Shown piece by piece: positions 55,846 to 63,769 of a stretch of DNA of 64,000 nt (within the stretch, counting starts at the first letter, position 1; each line of letters opens with the position of its first letter). Origin of the DNA: Deltaproteobacteria bacterium. Lineage in GTDB: Bacteria > Desulfobacterota > Binatia > UTPRO1. Below the pieces are notes generated by a model. That model searched no databases. It was not told where the DNA came from and was given only the letters and a program-made list of their open reading frames with translations. A program made the position numbers and the translations under genes. The stretch lies in NCBI GenBank assembly GCA_020852955.1, contig JADYZW010000016.1:256801-320800 (forward strand), written 5' to 3'.

Positions 55846-57003
55846 TCAGGCCGCCGGCGCGGCGGGCATGCCTTCCAGAAGGATCTGCTGCGCGGCGCCG
55901 ACGCCCTTCCCGAGCTGAAGCCGCGCGCCGAACTTGGCGAGGCCCATCTCGAGGGCGGCCATGGCGGTCACGATGTCGAAGCTGCCGATGTAGCCGAGGT
56001 GCGCGACCCGGCAGATCCTTCCCTTCAGCTGGTCCTGACCGCCGGCGAACGTGATGCCGACCTGGTCGCGGAGATAGCCGACGAGCTTCCCGGGCACACC
56101 CGCGGGGAGGTAGATGCCGGTCGTCGCCGGGCTCGGCGCCGTCGGCGCGACGAGCGTCAGCCCGAGCGCCTCGGCGCCGGCGCGCGTGGCGCGCGCGAGG
56201 CGGTCGTGGCGCGCGAAGACGTTGTCGAGGCCCTCGGCGAACATCAAGCGGAGCGCCTCGTGCAAGCCGAAGATCAGCGAGATCGCCGGCGTCCACGCCG
56301 TCGTGTGCTTCTGCTGGTTGTCGCGCTCGCGCTTGAGATCCAAATAGAAGCGCGGCTGCTTCGACGCGCCGACCGCCTTCCACGCCTTCTCGGAGAGCGC
56401 GACGAACGCGAGCCCCGGCGGAAGCATGAGCGCCTTCTGCGAGCCGGTGAGCAGCACGTCGATGCCGAGCTCGTCCATCGGCAGGTCGAGCACGCCGACC
56501 GCCGTGATGCCGTCGACGACGAGCAGCGTACCGGTCTCGCGCGTGATCCTCGCGACCTCCGCCACCGGGTGGAGGACGGTCGTCGACGTCTCGCTCCCCT
56601 GCATGAGGACGAGCTTGGTGTCGGGATGCGCCTTCAGCACCTTCGCGATCGCCGCCGGATCGACGGCCGTGCCCCACTCGACCTTGATCTCGTCCACCAC
56701 GAGTCCGTAGGCGGCGGCGATCTTGCCCCAGCGCTCGCCGAACTTGCCGCCGTTCACCACCAGCACACGGTCGCCGGGCGAGGTCGTGTTGACGACCGAC
56801 GCCTCCATGGCACCCGTCCCGGAGGACGCCAGGATGAGCACGTCCTGCGCGGTCTTGAAGAGCCCCTGGAGGGACTTCGCGGTCTCGGCGAACAGCGCTT
56901 CGAACTGGGGCGTGCGGTGATGGAAGATCGGCTGGGCCATCGCCAGCAGCACGGACTCGGGAACGGGGGTCGGACCGGGGGCGAGCAGATATTTCTTGAT
57001 CAT
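55846..57003 (-). CDS. Class V aminotransferase (alanine-glyoxylate/serine-pyruvate type; probable phosphoserine aminotransferase)
   Basis: This 385-residue PLP enzyme of fold type I has YLLAPGPTPVPESVL, the phosphate-cup SSGTGAMEASV and the PLP Lys190 in LLTGSQKALMLPPG. It belongs to the AGT/SPT group, not classical SerC. Its place directly before serA suggests it makes phosphoserine from 3-phosphohydroxypyruvate, as AGT-type SerC enzymes do in some bacteria and archaea; this is inference. ATG 57003 has AGGTAGG upstream and is the first start after the ZTP riboswitch and terminator. Confidence 0.88.
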   Translation of the reverse strand: MIKKYLLAPGPTPVPESVLLAMAQPIFHHRTPQFEALFAETAKSLQGLFKTAQDVLILASSGTGAMEASVVNTTSPGDRVLVVNGGKFGERWGKIAAAYGLVVDEIKVEWGTAVDPAAIAKVLKAHPDTKLVLMQGSETSTTVLHPVAEVARITRETGTLLVVDGITAVGVLDLPMDELGIDVLLTGSQKALMLPPGLAFVALSEKAWKAVGASKQPRFYLDLKRERDNQQKHTTAWTPAISLIFGLHEALRLMFAEGLDNVFARHDRLARATRAGAEALGLTLVAPTAPSPATTGIYLPAGVPGKLVGYLRDQVGITFAGGQDQLKGRICRVAHLGYIGSFDIVTAMAALEMGLAKFGARLQLGKGVGAAQQILLEGMPAAPAA

Positions 57004-57040
57004 CGTCGTACCTACCTGTCGTGCGCGGGCCCGCGGTCGC

Positions 57041-57077
57041 AAAAAAGCCTGGACCCCTTCCGGTCAGAGGCCCAGGC
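57041..57077 (-). terminator. Riboswitch-controlled intrinsic terminator
   Basis: On the minus strand the sequence reads GCCTGGGCC, a 10-15 nt loop, then GGGGTCCAGGC followed by TTTTTT (57046-57041). The left arm uses the same bases as the last aptamer strand CGCCTGGGC (57078-57070), so ligand binding and terminator formation exclude each other. It lies 38 nt before the aminotransferase ATG. Confidence 0.85.
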
Positions 57078-57140
57078 GTTCGGCTCCTGAAGGTCGCACT
57101 TCCCCGTGGTGCTCCACGCAAACGCCAGTCGTGCGATACC
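57070..57140 (-). promoter_or_regulatory. ZTP (pfl) riboswitch aptamer
   Basis: On the minus strand this reads 5' to 3' through all parts of the ZTP consensus. P1 is formed by TCGCAC and GTGCGA. The conserved ACTGGCG follows P1. P2 is GTGG-AGCA-CCAC, directly followed by GGGGA. The distal conserved element GAACGCCTGGGC closes the pseudoknot with GGCG. The class binds ZTP/ZMP, which build up when 10-formyl-tetrahydrofolate is short, and turns genes on. Because the distal strand is shared with the terminator, binding should permit read-through into the aminotransferase, serA and purA genes. Confidence 0.9.
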
Positions 57141-57164
57141 CAAACAGTCGTATGAAGGCGGCGG

Positions 57165-57193
57165 AGCGTAACGAAGCACCCCTGGGGTGTCAA
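57165..57193 (-). promoter_or_regulatory. Sigma-70-type promoter of the riboswitch operon
   Basis: On the minus strand TTGACA (57193-57188) is separated by 17 nt from TACGCT (57170-57165). The -35 box is perfect and the -10 keeps the key first two and last bases. Transcription would start near 57158, leaving a short lead into the riboswitch. The spacer contains CCCCAGGGG, a small palindrome. Confidence 0.75.
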
Positions 57194-57361
57194 GGTGAAC
57201 CGCGGCCGCGCGCGTACGCGTCACGGTACTGGTGCGGCCGGCGCGCACGTCGTAAATAGCGCCGGACGAAGGCCCGACGCGCGGCGCGCACGGCGCCGCC
57301 GCGCCGTCGAAACAGCGAGGCGGCGCGCATGGTCACAGCGTCCAAGCCAAGGAGCGGCTGC

Positions 57362-59131
57362 ATGAAAACGTGTCGACGAATCGGAATCGCCGCGGTGGTA
57401 GGGCTCGCGGCGCTGGTCGGTCACGGCCGGGCGGACGACGCCGCCGCGCCGGCGGGCGCGATGAGCGGCGACCCGAACGGCCGCGCGATCATCGACACGG
57501 AGACGTCCGCCCGCCGCGAGGCCGAGTTCGAGGAAACGCCCTACCTGCCCCAGGTGTTCGCGCACCAATGGGCGTACCGCGCGCCGGCCATCGACACGCC
57601 CGACGCCTCCATCGCGGAGACCGAGACCGCCCGCCTGACGGTGGCCGAGGCCGTCCACCAGGCGCTGCTGCACAACCCCGGCATCGCCGCGCAGCGCCTG
57701 ACGCCGCTCCGCCAACGCGAGGACGTCCGCACGGCCGAGGCCATCTTCGACCCCATCATCTCCGGCGCCGTGAACAAGGACCGCCGCAAGGCTCCGAACT
57801 CCTCCGCGCTCGCAGGCGTGCCGATCAGCGTGCAGGAGAACGTCAACTTCAACGCGTCGTTCGCGAAGACCCTCCGCACCGGCGGCGATTTCCGGATCGA
57901 CTTCACGAACAACCGCTTCGTCTCGAACGCGCGCTTCCAGGGCCTGATCCCGCAGTATGAGCCCGAGCTCCTGTTCTCGCTGAACCAGCCCCTGCTGCGC
58001 AACTTCGGCCTGAACTTCGCCTACCTCCTCGTCGACGTGACCAAGCTGCAGTCCGAAGCGGCGGCCTGGCAATACCGCGCCGACCTCGCGAACTTCGTGA
58101 AGCGCGTCATCGCGGGATACTGGATCGTCGTCTACACGCGGCAGAACCTCGCCGTGCAGCGGGAATCGCTCGCGCTCGCCCACCAGACGCTGCGCGAGAA
58201 CCAGGAGCGCGTGCGGGTCGGCCTGCTCGCGCCGGTCGCGGTGAAGGAGGCCGAGAGCCAGGCCGCCGCCCGCGAGCAGCAGGTGATCGTCGCCAACAAC
58301 CAGCTCGACAACGCCCTCCGCACGCTGCAGCAGGTCGTCTATCTGCAGAAGGGTGCGGCCTTCATTCCGCGCCCGATCGAGCCGATCGACGACCCGCGCA
58401 CGACGCCGGTCGTGGTCGACGCCCAGGCCGCGCTCAATCTCGCCCTCGAGCAGCGGCCCGAGGTCCACGCGCAGACCTACGATCTCAAGAGCAAGCAGGT
58501 GACGGCCCGGGTCCGCGAGAACCAGCTGCTGCCGCGCGTCGATTTCGTCGGCAACTTCGGGCTCAACGGCCTCTCGGGCGACGCGGTCTCCGTGGTCGAT
58601 CCGAGCACCGGACAGCAGGTGCAGACGCCCTACGACGGTTCGTACTGGGAGGCGCTCGACCGCCTCACGAGCAAGAAGTTCTACTCGTACCAGGCCGGCG
58701 TCGAGGTGGAGATCCCGATCGGCAACGCCGCCGCCAAGAGCGAGTACGCGAAGGCCAAGATCGACGTCTCGCAGTCCGAGCTCACGCGTCGCCAGCTGTT
58801 CTCCACCATCAGCCTCGAAGTCTCGACCGCAGTGAACGACGTCGTCGCCAACATCAAGCGCATCGAAGCGTCGCGGATCGCGCGCGAGCTCGCCGAGGAG
58901 AACCTGCGGAACCAACAGAAGCGGCTCGAGGTCGGCATCGCCACGACCAAGGACGTGCTCGACTTCCAGGACGATCTGACGCAAGCCCGGGGCATCGAGC
59001 TGCAGGCCGCCACCGACTACAACATCTCGCTCGCCGAGCTCGCGCGCGCCCAGGGAACACTGCTCGACGAGTACTCGGTCGTGGTCGAGATCCCGGGTAA
59101 GCGCTTCACCCCGTGGTGGGCGCGCTTCTGA
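57362..59131 (+). CDS. TolC-family outer-membrane channel protein
   Basis: This 589-residue protein starts at ATG 57362 after AAGGAGCGG. A signal peptide covers about residues 1-24 (RIGIAAVVGLAALVGHGRA). The mature protein shows two outer-membrane-efflux repeats. The first begins LTVAEAVHQALLHNPGIAAQ; the second contains ALNLALEQRPEVHAQTYD. Long coiled-coil helices (LAVQRESLALAHQTLREN, ISLEVSTAVNDVVANIKRI) follow each barrel strand pair. It would form a trimeric channel. No inner-membrane pump or adaptor lies next to it, so its partner is elsewhere. Confidence 0.9.
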   Translation: MKTCRRIGIAAVVGLAALVGHGRADDAAAPAGAMSGDPNGRAIIDTETSARREAEFEETPYLPQVFAHQWAYRAPAIDTPDASIAETETARLTVAEAVHQALLHNPGIAAQRLTPLRQREDVRTAEAIFDPIISGAVNKDRRKAPNSSALAGVPISVQENVNFNASFAKTLRTGGDFRIDFTNNRFVSNARFQGLIPQYEPELLFSLNQPLLRNFGLNFAYLLVDVTKLQSEAAAWQYRADLANFVKRVIAGYWIVVYTRQNLAVQRESLALAHQTLRENQERVRVGLLAPVAVKEAESQAAAREQQVIVANNQLDNALRTLQQVVYLQKGAAFIPRPIEPIDDPRTTPVVVDAQAALNLALEQRPEVHAQTYDLKSKQVTARVRENQLLPRVDFVGNFGLNGLSGDAVSVVDPSTGQQVQTPYDGSYWEALDRLTSKKFYSYQAGVEVEIPIGNAAAKSEYAKAKIDVSQSELTRRQLFSTISLEVSTAVNDVVANIKRIEASRIARELAEENLRNQQKRLEVGIATTKDVLDFQDDLTQARGIELQAATDYNISLAELARAQGTLLDEYSVVVEIPGKRFTPWWARF

Positions 59132-59289
59132 CGCAGCGCGCACCGGCGAACCCGCGGGGGCACTGTCCCTGAGGAGGACGGCGCCCCCGCGCGCATGCGG
59201 TGGACTCGCCGCCGGCCCGCCCGCTACACTCCATCCGCTTCGCCCCCGCAGCCGTTGATCGTTCGTTTCCAGGGAAGGAGACCCATGCC

Positions 59290-60867
59290 ATGACCTCGAC
59301 CCCGTCGAAGCTCGCGCGGTCCCTCCTCTTCGCCCTCGTCGTTTCGGTCGCGGCGACGGCGGGCGCGGTCGAGCCGCCGCGCGTAATCGACAGCTACGTG
59401 CTGTTCGCCTACGATGAGATGATCCTGAAGGGCGCCACCGGCGCCTCGCCGCGCGGCCACATCCGCGGCGGCGACATCGGCGTCAACTACCCGACCGCCA
59501 ATCCGAATGCGTTCGCCCTCTCCTACGCGACGTTCGGACGGGTCATCATGGATCCCGGCTCGCAGGCGGTCGCCGACAGCGTGCGCTGCTCGAGCGTGGA
59601 AGGCGTATTCTTCGATCTCTTCGCGAACCGCGTGAACGCGAGCTTCGCGGCGACGATCGACGGCGCGGGCCCCCTCCCGTTCACCCCTCCGATCATCGCC
59701 CCGGCGGACCTTCCGGCGTTCCCCTTCACCCCGGGACGCGCGCTCACCGACGGCGCCGCCGATGTTACGGTCGGTGGCACCGGCCTTCCGAGTCCCTTCA
59801 CGTTCGCGCCCGGCGCCTATCGCGACGTGCGGCTCAACAACGACGCGGTCGTGACGTTCGGAGACGGCACGTTCGATCTCCGCAGCCTCGAGATCGGGCG
59901 CGACGTCACGATCAACGTGACCGACCAAACGATCCTCCGGATCGATGGCGGCATGTCGATCAACGACGGCCTGCGGCTCGGCCTCGGCACACACTCCGGA
60001 GCGCAGATCTTCCTCGGCGCGCTCGGCTTCAATCCGACCGCGACGCCGGTCGTCAATTTCGCCCACTACGCCGAGATCCACGTCCAGCTCTTCGCGCCGA
60101 ACGGCTGGCTCGACCTCGGAGGGCGCAACCAGCTGTTCGGGCGCTACATCGCCCGGCGCATCAGCGGCGACCCGAACAACAACGTCACGCTCGAGTTCCC
60201 GCCCCTGCAGCCTCCGGGCGGCGGCCTGATCGACCCGTTCCAGTGCTACGAAATCCATCGGGCGCCGCTCGATCGCACCGTGACGCTCACCGACGCGCTC
60301 GGGCCGAGCACCGCCGTCGTGGAGCGCGCCAAGCGGATCTGCGCGCCGGCCGACGTGAACGGGGCCGATCCGACCGCGCCGTCGCACCCCGGGCACCTCA
60401 CCTACTACACGATCGAGCGGACGAGCCCGTTCCCCAAGGTCAAGAACGTCGACGTGACGAATCCGTTCGGCACGGTGACGGTGGACCTCGCGCGGCCGGA
60501 CCGGCTGCTCGTCCCGACATCCAAGAGCGTGACCGCCCCTCCGGCGCCCCTCGCGGCGCCGCTCGATCACTTCACGTGCTATCGCGTGAGCGGCGCGCAG
60601 GCCCGCATCGACGACCTCGCGATCACCGATCAGTTCGGCACGATCACGATCGACGTGAAGCGGCCGCTGCACCTCTGCCTGGCGGCCGACAAGAACGGCG
60701 AGGGCGTCCCGACCCCCGACGCCGCGATGCTCTGCTACCAGGTGCGGGGCGTCCCGCCGGACACGGCGCCGGACCTGGTCTACACGAACAACCAGTTCGG
60801 TGCGGATCAGTACCCGTTCTTCGGGCCGCGCGACCTCTGCGTCCCGTCGACCGTCGTGCTGCCCTGA
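59290..60867 (+). CDS. Secreted beta-helix/repeat protein of unknown function
   Basis: This 525-residue exported protein starts at ATG 59290 after GGAAGGAGA. A signal peptide ends at ATAGAVE (about residue 26). Residues 40-305 look like a right-handed beta-solenoid or polymer-forming domain (RSLEIGRDVTINVTDQTILR, DGGMSINDGLRLGLG, LDLGGRNQLFGRY). Residues 315-525 hold related units with paired Cys: IDPFQCYEIHRAP, LDHFTCYRVSGAQA and MLCYQVRG, each followed by an NPFGTVTVD or DQFGTITID segment and a late Cys. Similar units recur in deltaproteobacterial secreted proteins. No enzyme motif is visible. Confidence 0.7.
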   Translation: MTSTPSKLARSLLFALVVSVAATAGAVEPPRVIDSYVLFAYDEMILKGATGASPRGHIRGGDIGVNYPTANPNAFALSYATFGRVIMDPGSQAVADSVRCSSVEGVFFDLFANRVNASFAATIDGAGPLPFTPPIIAPADLPAFPFTPGRALTDGAADVTVGGTGLPSPFTFAPGAYRDVRLNNDAVVTFGDGTFDLRSLEIGRDVTINVTDQTILRIDGGMSINDGLRLGLGTHSGAQIFLGALGFNPTATPVVNFAHYAEIHVQLFAPNGWLDLGGRNQLFGRYIARRISGDPNNNVTLEFPPLQPPGGGLIDPFQCYEIHRAPLDRTVTLTDALGPSTAVVERAKRICAPADVNGADPTAPSHPGHLTYYTIERTSPFPKVKNVDVTNPFGTVTVDLARPDRLLVPTSKSVTAPPAPLAAPLDHFTCYRVSGAQARIDDLAITDQFGTITIDVKRPLHLCLAADKNGEGVPTPDAAMLCYQVRGVPPDTAPDLVYTNNQFGADQYPFFGPRDLCVPSTVVLP

Positions 60868-61319
60868 TCATTCACGGCGGACGAGCGCGTGCGGGTCGCC
60901 AGCACGACCTGCACGCGCTCGTCCGCGACCAGCCGCAAGCGCTCGACGCGGAACCCCGCCGCCTGCGCCGCCCGGGCGCTCGGGTCCGCGAGGCGGCGCC
61001 AGCGAGCCGACGGCCACCCTCCGGGAACCCGCGGGGCTCCGAACAGCGCGCGGAGCGTCGCCACGAGCTGCCGCGGCCTGTTGTGATCGACCACGACGAG
61101 CCGCACGCCGGCGGGCGTACGCGCGGCGAGTGCCGAGAGCGCCTGCGCGCGCTCCGCGGGGGACGGCGCGTGGCCGACGACACTGACGACGAGGGCCGCC
61201 GCCCGATCGACCCGCGACGCCGCAAGCGCATCCCAGCCGATCCACGGAACGTCCCCGGGGCCGAGCTCGGCGGCGACGAGCGTCTCGGCCTCACGCCGCC
61301 AGCGCGGCACGCCTCGCAT
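60807..61319 (-). CDS. Methyltransferase-like fragment, N-terminal half missing
   Basis: This 170-residue protein starts at ATG 61319, 13 nt after the folE stop. Its centre resembles the second half of class I methyltransferases (ALVVSVVGHAP, ARTPAGVRLVVVDHNRPRQL, AAQAAGFRVERLRLV), but the N-terminal Gly-rich SAM-binding motif is absent. It could be a remnant, a subunit completed by another protein, or an unrelated protein. A basic tail of about 25 residues (SAVNDQGSTTVDGTQ) overlaps the end of the convergent secreted-protein gene by 61 bp. Confidence 0.5.
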   Translation of the reverse strand: MRGVPRWRREAETLVAAELGPGDVPWIGWDALAASRVDRAAALVVSVVGHAPSPAERAQALSALAARTPAGVRLVVVDHNRPRQLVATLRALFGAPRVPGGWPSARWRRLADPSARAAQAAGFRVERLRLVADERVQVVLATRTRSSAVNDQGSTTVDGTQRSRGPKNGY

Positions 61320-61332
61320 CGGCGACGTCCGG

Positions 61333-61893
61333 CTACCGGCCGTTCCGGCTACGGATGAGCGTCGTGAACTCCTCGCGCGTCTCCTGCCGGGTGCGGAACG
61401 TTCCCAGCATGCAGCTCGTCACGACCACGGAGTTCTGCTTTTCGACGCCCCGCATCCTCATGCAGAGGTGCTCGGCTTCCACGACGACGCCGACGCCCTG
61501 CGGGTCGATCGCGTTCATGAGGGAGGTCGCGACCTGGGTCGTGAGGCGCTCCTGAACCTGCAAGCGGCGAGCGAACACCTCGAAGAGGCGGGCGAGCTTG
61601 CTCACGCCGAGGATCTTCTTGCTCGGGATGTAGGCGACGTGCGCCTTTCCGAAGAACGGCAGCATGTGGTGCTCGCACAGCGTGAAGAAATCGAGATCCT
61701 TCAGCACGATCATCTCGGAGTACTCTTCGCTGAAGAGCGCCGAGTTGAGGATCGCGGACGGGTCCTCGTGGTAGCCCTTGGTCAGGAACTCGAGCGCGCG
61801 GACGACGCGATCGGGCGTCTTCAGCAACCCTTCACGGTCCGGGTCTTCCCCGACCGCGCGCAAGAGACCGCGGACGAGGTCCGCACTGCTCAA
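61333..61893 (-). CDS. folE: GTP cyclohydrolase I
   Basis: This 186-residue decameric zinc enzyme makes 7,8-dihydroneopterin triphosphate from GTP, the first step of folate synthesis. Zinc ligands are in FFTLCEHHMLPF and in EAEHLCMRMRG. The phosphate-binding and catalytic segments (PSKKILGVSKLARLFEVFA, RLQVQERLT) are intact. The TTG start at 61893 overlaps the upstream kinase stop (TTGA). The product is the substrate of the PTPS-III-like enzyme at 7.0-7.5 kb. Confidence 0.95.
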   Translation of the reverse strand: MSSADLVRGLLRAVGEDPDREGLLKTPDRVVRALEFLTKGYHEDPSAILNSALFSEEYSEMIVLKDLDFFTLCEHHMLPFFGKAHVAYIPSKKILGVSKLARLFEVFARRLQVQERLTTQVATSLMNAIDPQGVGVVVEAEHLCMRMRGVEKQNSVVVTSCMLGTFRTRQETREEFTTLIRSRNGR

Positions 61894-62924
61894 GACTTGC
61901 CCTTCTTCTCGATGGCGCGGACCTTCTGGTACTTCCGGTAGTCGTATCCCGTCGCCATCGCCATCAGGAGGCCTTCCATGCCGCCCTCGCGCTCGCGGCG
62001 GAGGATCATGAGGCGGTCGTAGAACTCGCGGAAGTCCCGGTTGATGCGATGCGCCTCATCGACGGGATTCAGGTAGAAGGCGTGCAGTCGATTCACGGTG
62101 AAACGCAGCGCCGAGAAGCGGAGCTCGTTCGGAAAGGCGTCCCACTCCGCGAGGGACAGCGTACGGAGCGACTCGTAGCCGCCGATCAAGACCTCGAAGC
62201 GCTTCAGGTCGTAACGCTCGCCGTCGTAGCAGAGCGCGTTCACGGCGGTCGCGAGGTCGAAGATGTACTTGCCGCGCGATGCGGTCTCGAAGTCGAGCAC
62301 GCCGACGACCTTCTCGCCGCGAAAGAGGATGTTGTCGAGGTAGAGGTCGCCGTGGATGATGCCCTTCGGCAGCTTGCACTCGAGGTAGTGCTCGAGGTAG
62401 CCGACCTCCTCGTCGAGCGTGCGCGTGATCTTCTTGAAGTACACCGGCAGGCGGTCGCGCACTTCCTGGTAGACGTCGGCCACGCGCTCGAAGCTGAAGC
62501 GGTTGTCGACGCCCTTCTTGTAGCCCTTGCCGATGACGTGCAAGTCCGCGAGCACGCGGCCCGCGTTCTCGATCTGCGCCAACGTCAGGCTGCCGCCCTC
62601 GCGCTTGTGGCCGTCGATGAACTTGAAGAGCGAGATGCACTTCCCGTCGAGCTCGTGGTACTGCCGACCCTTGCGGTCGATCATGAGTTGCGGGCACGGG
62701 AACCCGTGCTTGCGGAGATAGAGCAGGAGATCGATCTCCCGCTTCACCTCCATCTCGCTCCGCTCTTCGTCGATGCGGAGCCAGAAGCGACCCTTGGCGG
62801 TGTCGAGGCGGCAATTGCCGTCCGTCCCGCCCCCGTTGCCATTGGCGGCCTGCAGCTTGCCGAGGCCGAACTCCTCGACCAGCTCCGCCAGTTGCCGCCT
62901 ATCGAGATTCGTGTACGCCACCAT
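61890..62924 (-). CDS. Homoserine kinase-like phosphotransferase (APH fold, ThrB type II)
   Basis: This 344-residue kinase opens with VAYTNLDRRQLAELVEEFGL, close to type II homoserine kinases. The Gly loop is GNGGGTDGNCRL, and the catalytic segment is KGIIHGDLYLDNILF with VGVLDFETAS for metal binding. It most likely phosphorylates homoserine in threonine synthesis, though related APH-fold kinases use other alcohols. ATG 62924 follows a good promoter at 62968-62995. Its stop overlaps folE (TTGA), coupling it to folate synthesis. Confidence 0.8.
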   Translation of the reverse strand: MVAYTNLDRRQLAELVEEFGLGKLQAANGNGGGTDGNCRLDTAKGRFWLRIDEERSEMEVKREIDLLLYLRKHGFPCPQLMIDRKGRQYHELDGKCISLFKFIDGHKREGGSLTLAQIENAGRVLADLHVIGKGYKKGVDNRFSFERVADVYQEVRDRLPVYFKKITRTLDEEVGYLEHYLECKLPKGIIHGDLYLDNILFRGEKVVGVLDFETASRGKYIFDLATAVNALCYDGERYDLKRFEVLIGGYESLRTLSLAEWDAFPNELRFSALRFTVNRLHAFYLNPVDEAHRINRDFREFYDRLMILRREREGGMEGLLMAMATGYDYRKYQKVRAIEKKGKS

Positions 62925-62958
62925 TGTGTACGCCCGCCACCCGCTCAGGAATGTTGAG

Positions 62959-62995
62959 AACCGTTCGGTTATATCCCTAACCCCGCGATAGTCAA
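62959..62995 (-). promoter_or_regulatory. Promoter with possible operator for the thrB-like/folE operon
   Basis: On the minus strand TTGACT (62995-62990) and TATAAC (62973-62968) are spaced by 16 nt, the best promoter in the window after the riboswitch one. The inverted repeat AACCG-2-CGGTT at 62959-62970 covers the -10 box edge and the likely start point, so a repressor bound there would block initiation. The region is clearly richer in A and T than its surroundings. Confidence 0.75.
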
Positions 62996-63076
62996 TAGTT
63001 TTCTGGCTATCATGTGATGCGGATCAAAATATGGCGAAGCCGATCGGGGGCGCAGTCCCGAGCCCGGCTGCTTCGT

Positions 63077-63769
63077 CTATGTCGGCGATTTCACGGCGTC
63101 GGGAAGGCCGATCCTGGGGCAGATGCGGCGGAGCGTACAGTCCGGACAGGCCGGCTTTCGCGCCTGGCAGATCCGCCGGCCGTGATGGATCATCCGATGC
63201 GTGAACCGGGTCCACGACGCGGCGGGCAGAAGCGCCCGCAGGTCCATCTCGATCCTGGTGGGATCGTCTTCGCTGGTGAGCCCGAGGCGATTCGCGACCC
63301 GGCGCACATGGGTGTCGACGACGATCGACGGCACCCCATAGGCGGTGCCGAGCACGACGTTCGCGGTCTTGCGGCCGATGCCGGGCAGCGTGACCAACGT
63401 GGCGAGGTCGCGCGGCAGCTCGCCTCCGAACTCGTCGGCCGTGGCCCTCGCGACCCCGAGCAGCGACTTCGCCTTCTGCCGGAAGAACCCGGTGGAGTGG
63501 ATGATGCGCTCGAGCTCGCGGGGCTCGGCGGCGGCGAGCACGCGCGGCGTCGGGTAGCGGGCGAAGAGCGTCGGCGTGACGGCATTGACACGCTCGTCGG
63601 TGCATTGCGCCGACAGGATGGTCGCGACGAGCAGCTGCCAGGCGTTCTCGTGACGCAGGGCGCACCACGCGTCGGGGTAGGCGTCGGCGAGCGCGCGGTC
63701 GATCTGGCGGGCGCGCAGCCGCCGGGCCCGCGGGGTCTCGCGTTCGGCGGCCGGCGCCTTGCGCGTCAT
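63077..63769 (-). CDS. nth: Endonuclease III
   Basis: This 230-residue bifunctional DNA glycosylase/AP lyase removes oxidised pyrimidines. The helix-hairpin-helix is LVTLPGIGRKTANVVLG with catalytic Lys134. The catalytic Asp152 is in VVDTHVRRV. The C-terminal 4Fe-4S cluster has the classical C-x6-C-x2-C-x5-C spacing (CQARKPACPDCTLRRIC). ATG 63769 was chosen because it overlaps the stop of the upstream gene (ATGA) and gives a normal N-terminus. Confidence 0.96.
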   Translation of the reverse strand: MTRKAPAAERETPRARRLRARQIDRALADAYPDAWCALRHENAWQLLVATILSAQCTDERVNAVTPTLFARYPTPRVLAAAEPRELERIIHSTGFFRQKAKSLLGVARATADEFGGELPRDLATLVTLPGIGRKTANVVLGTAYGVPSIVVDTHVRRVANRLGLTSEDDPTRIEMDLRALLPAASWTRFTHRMIHHGRRICQARKPACPDCTLRRICPRIGLPDAVKSPT

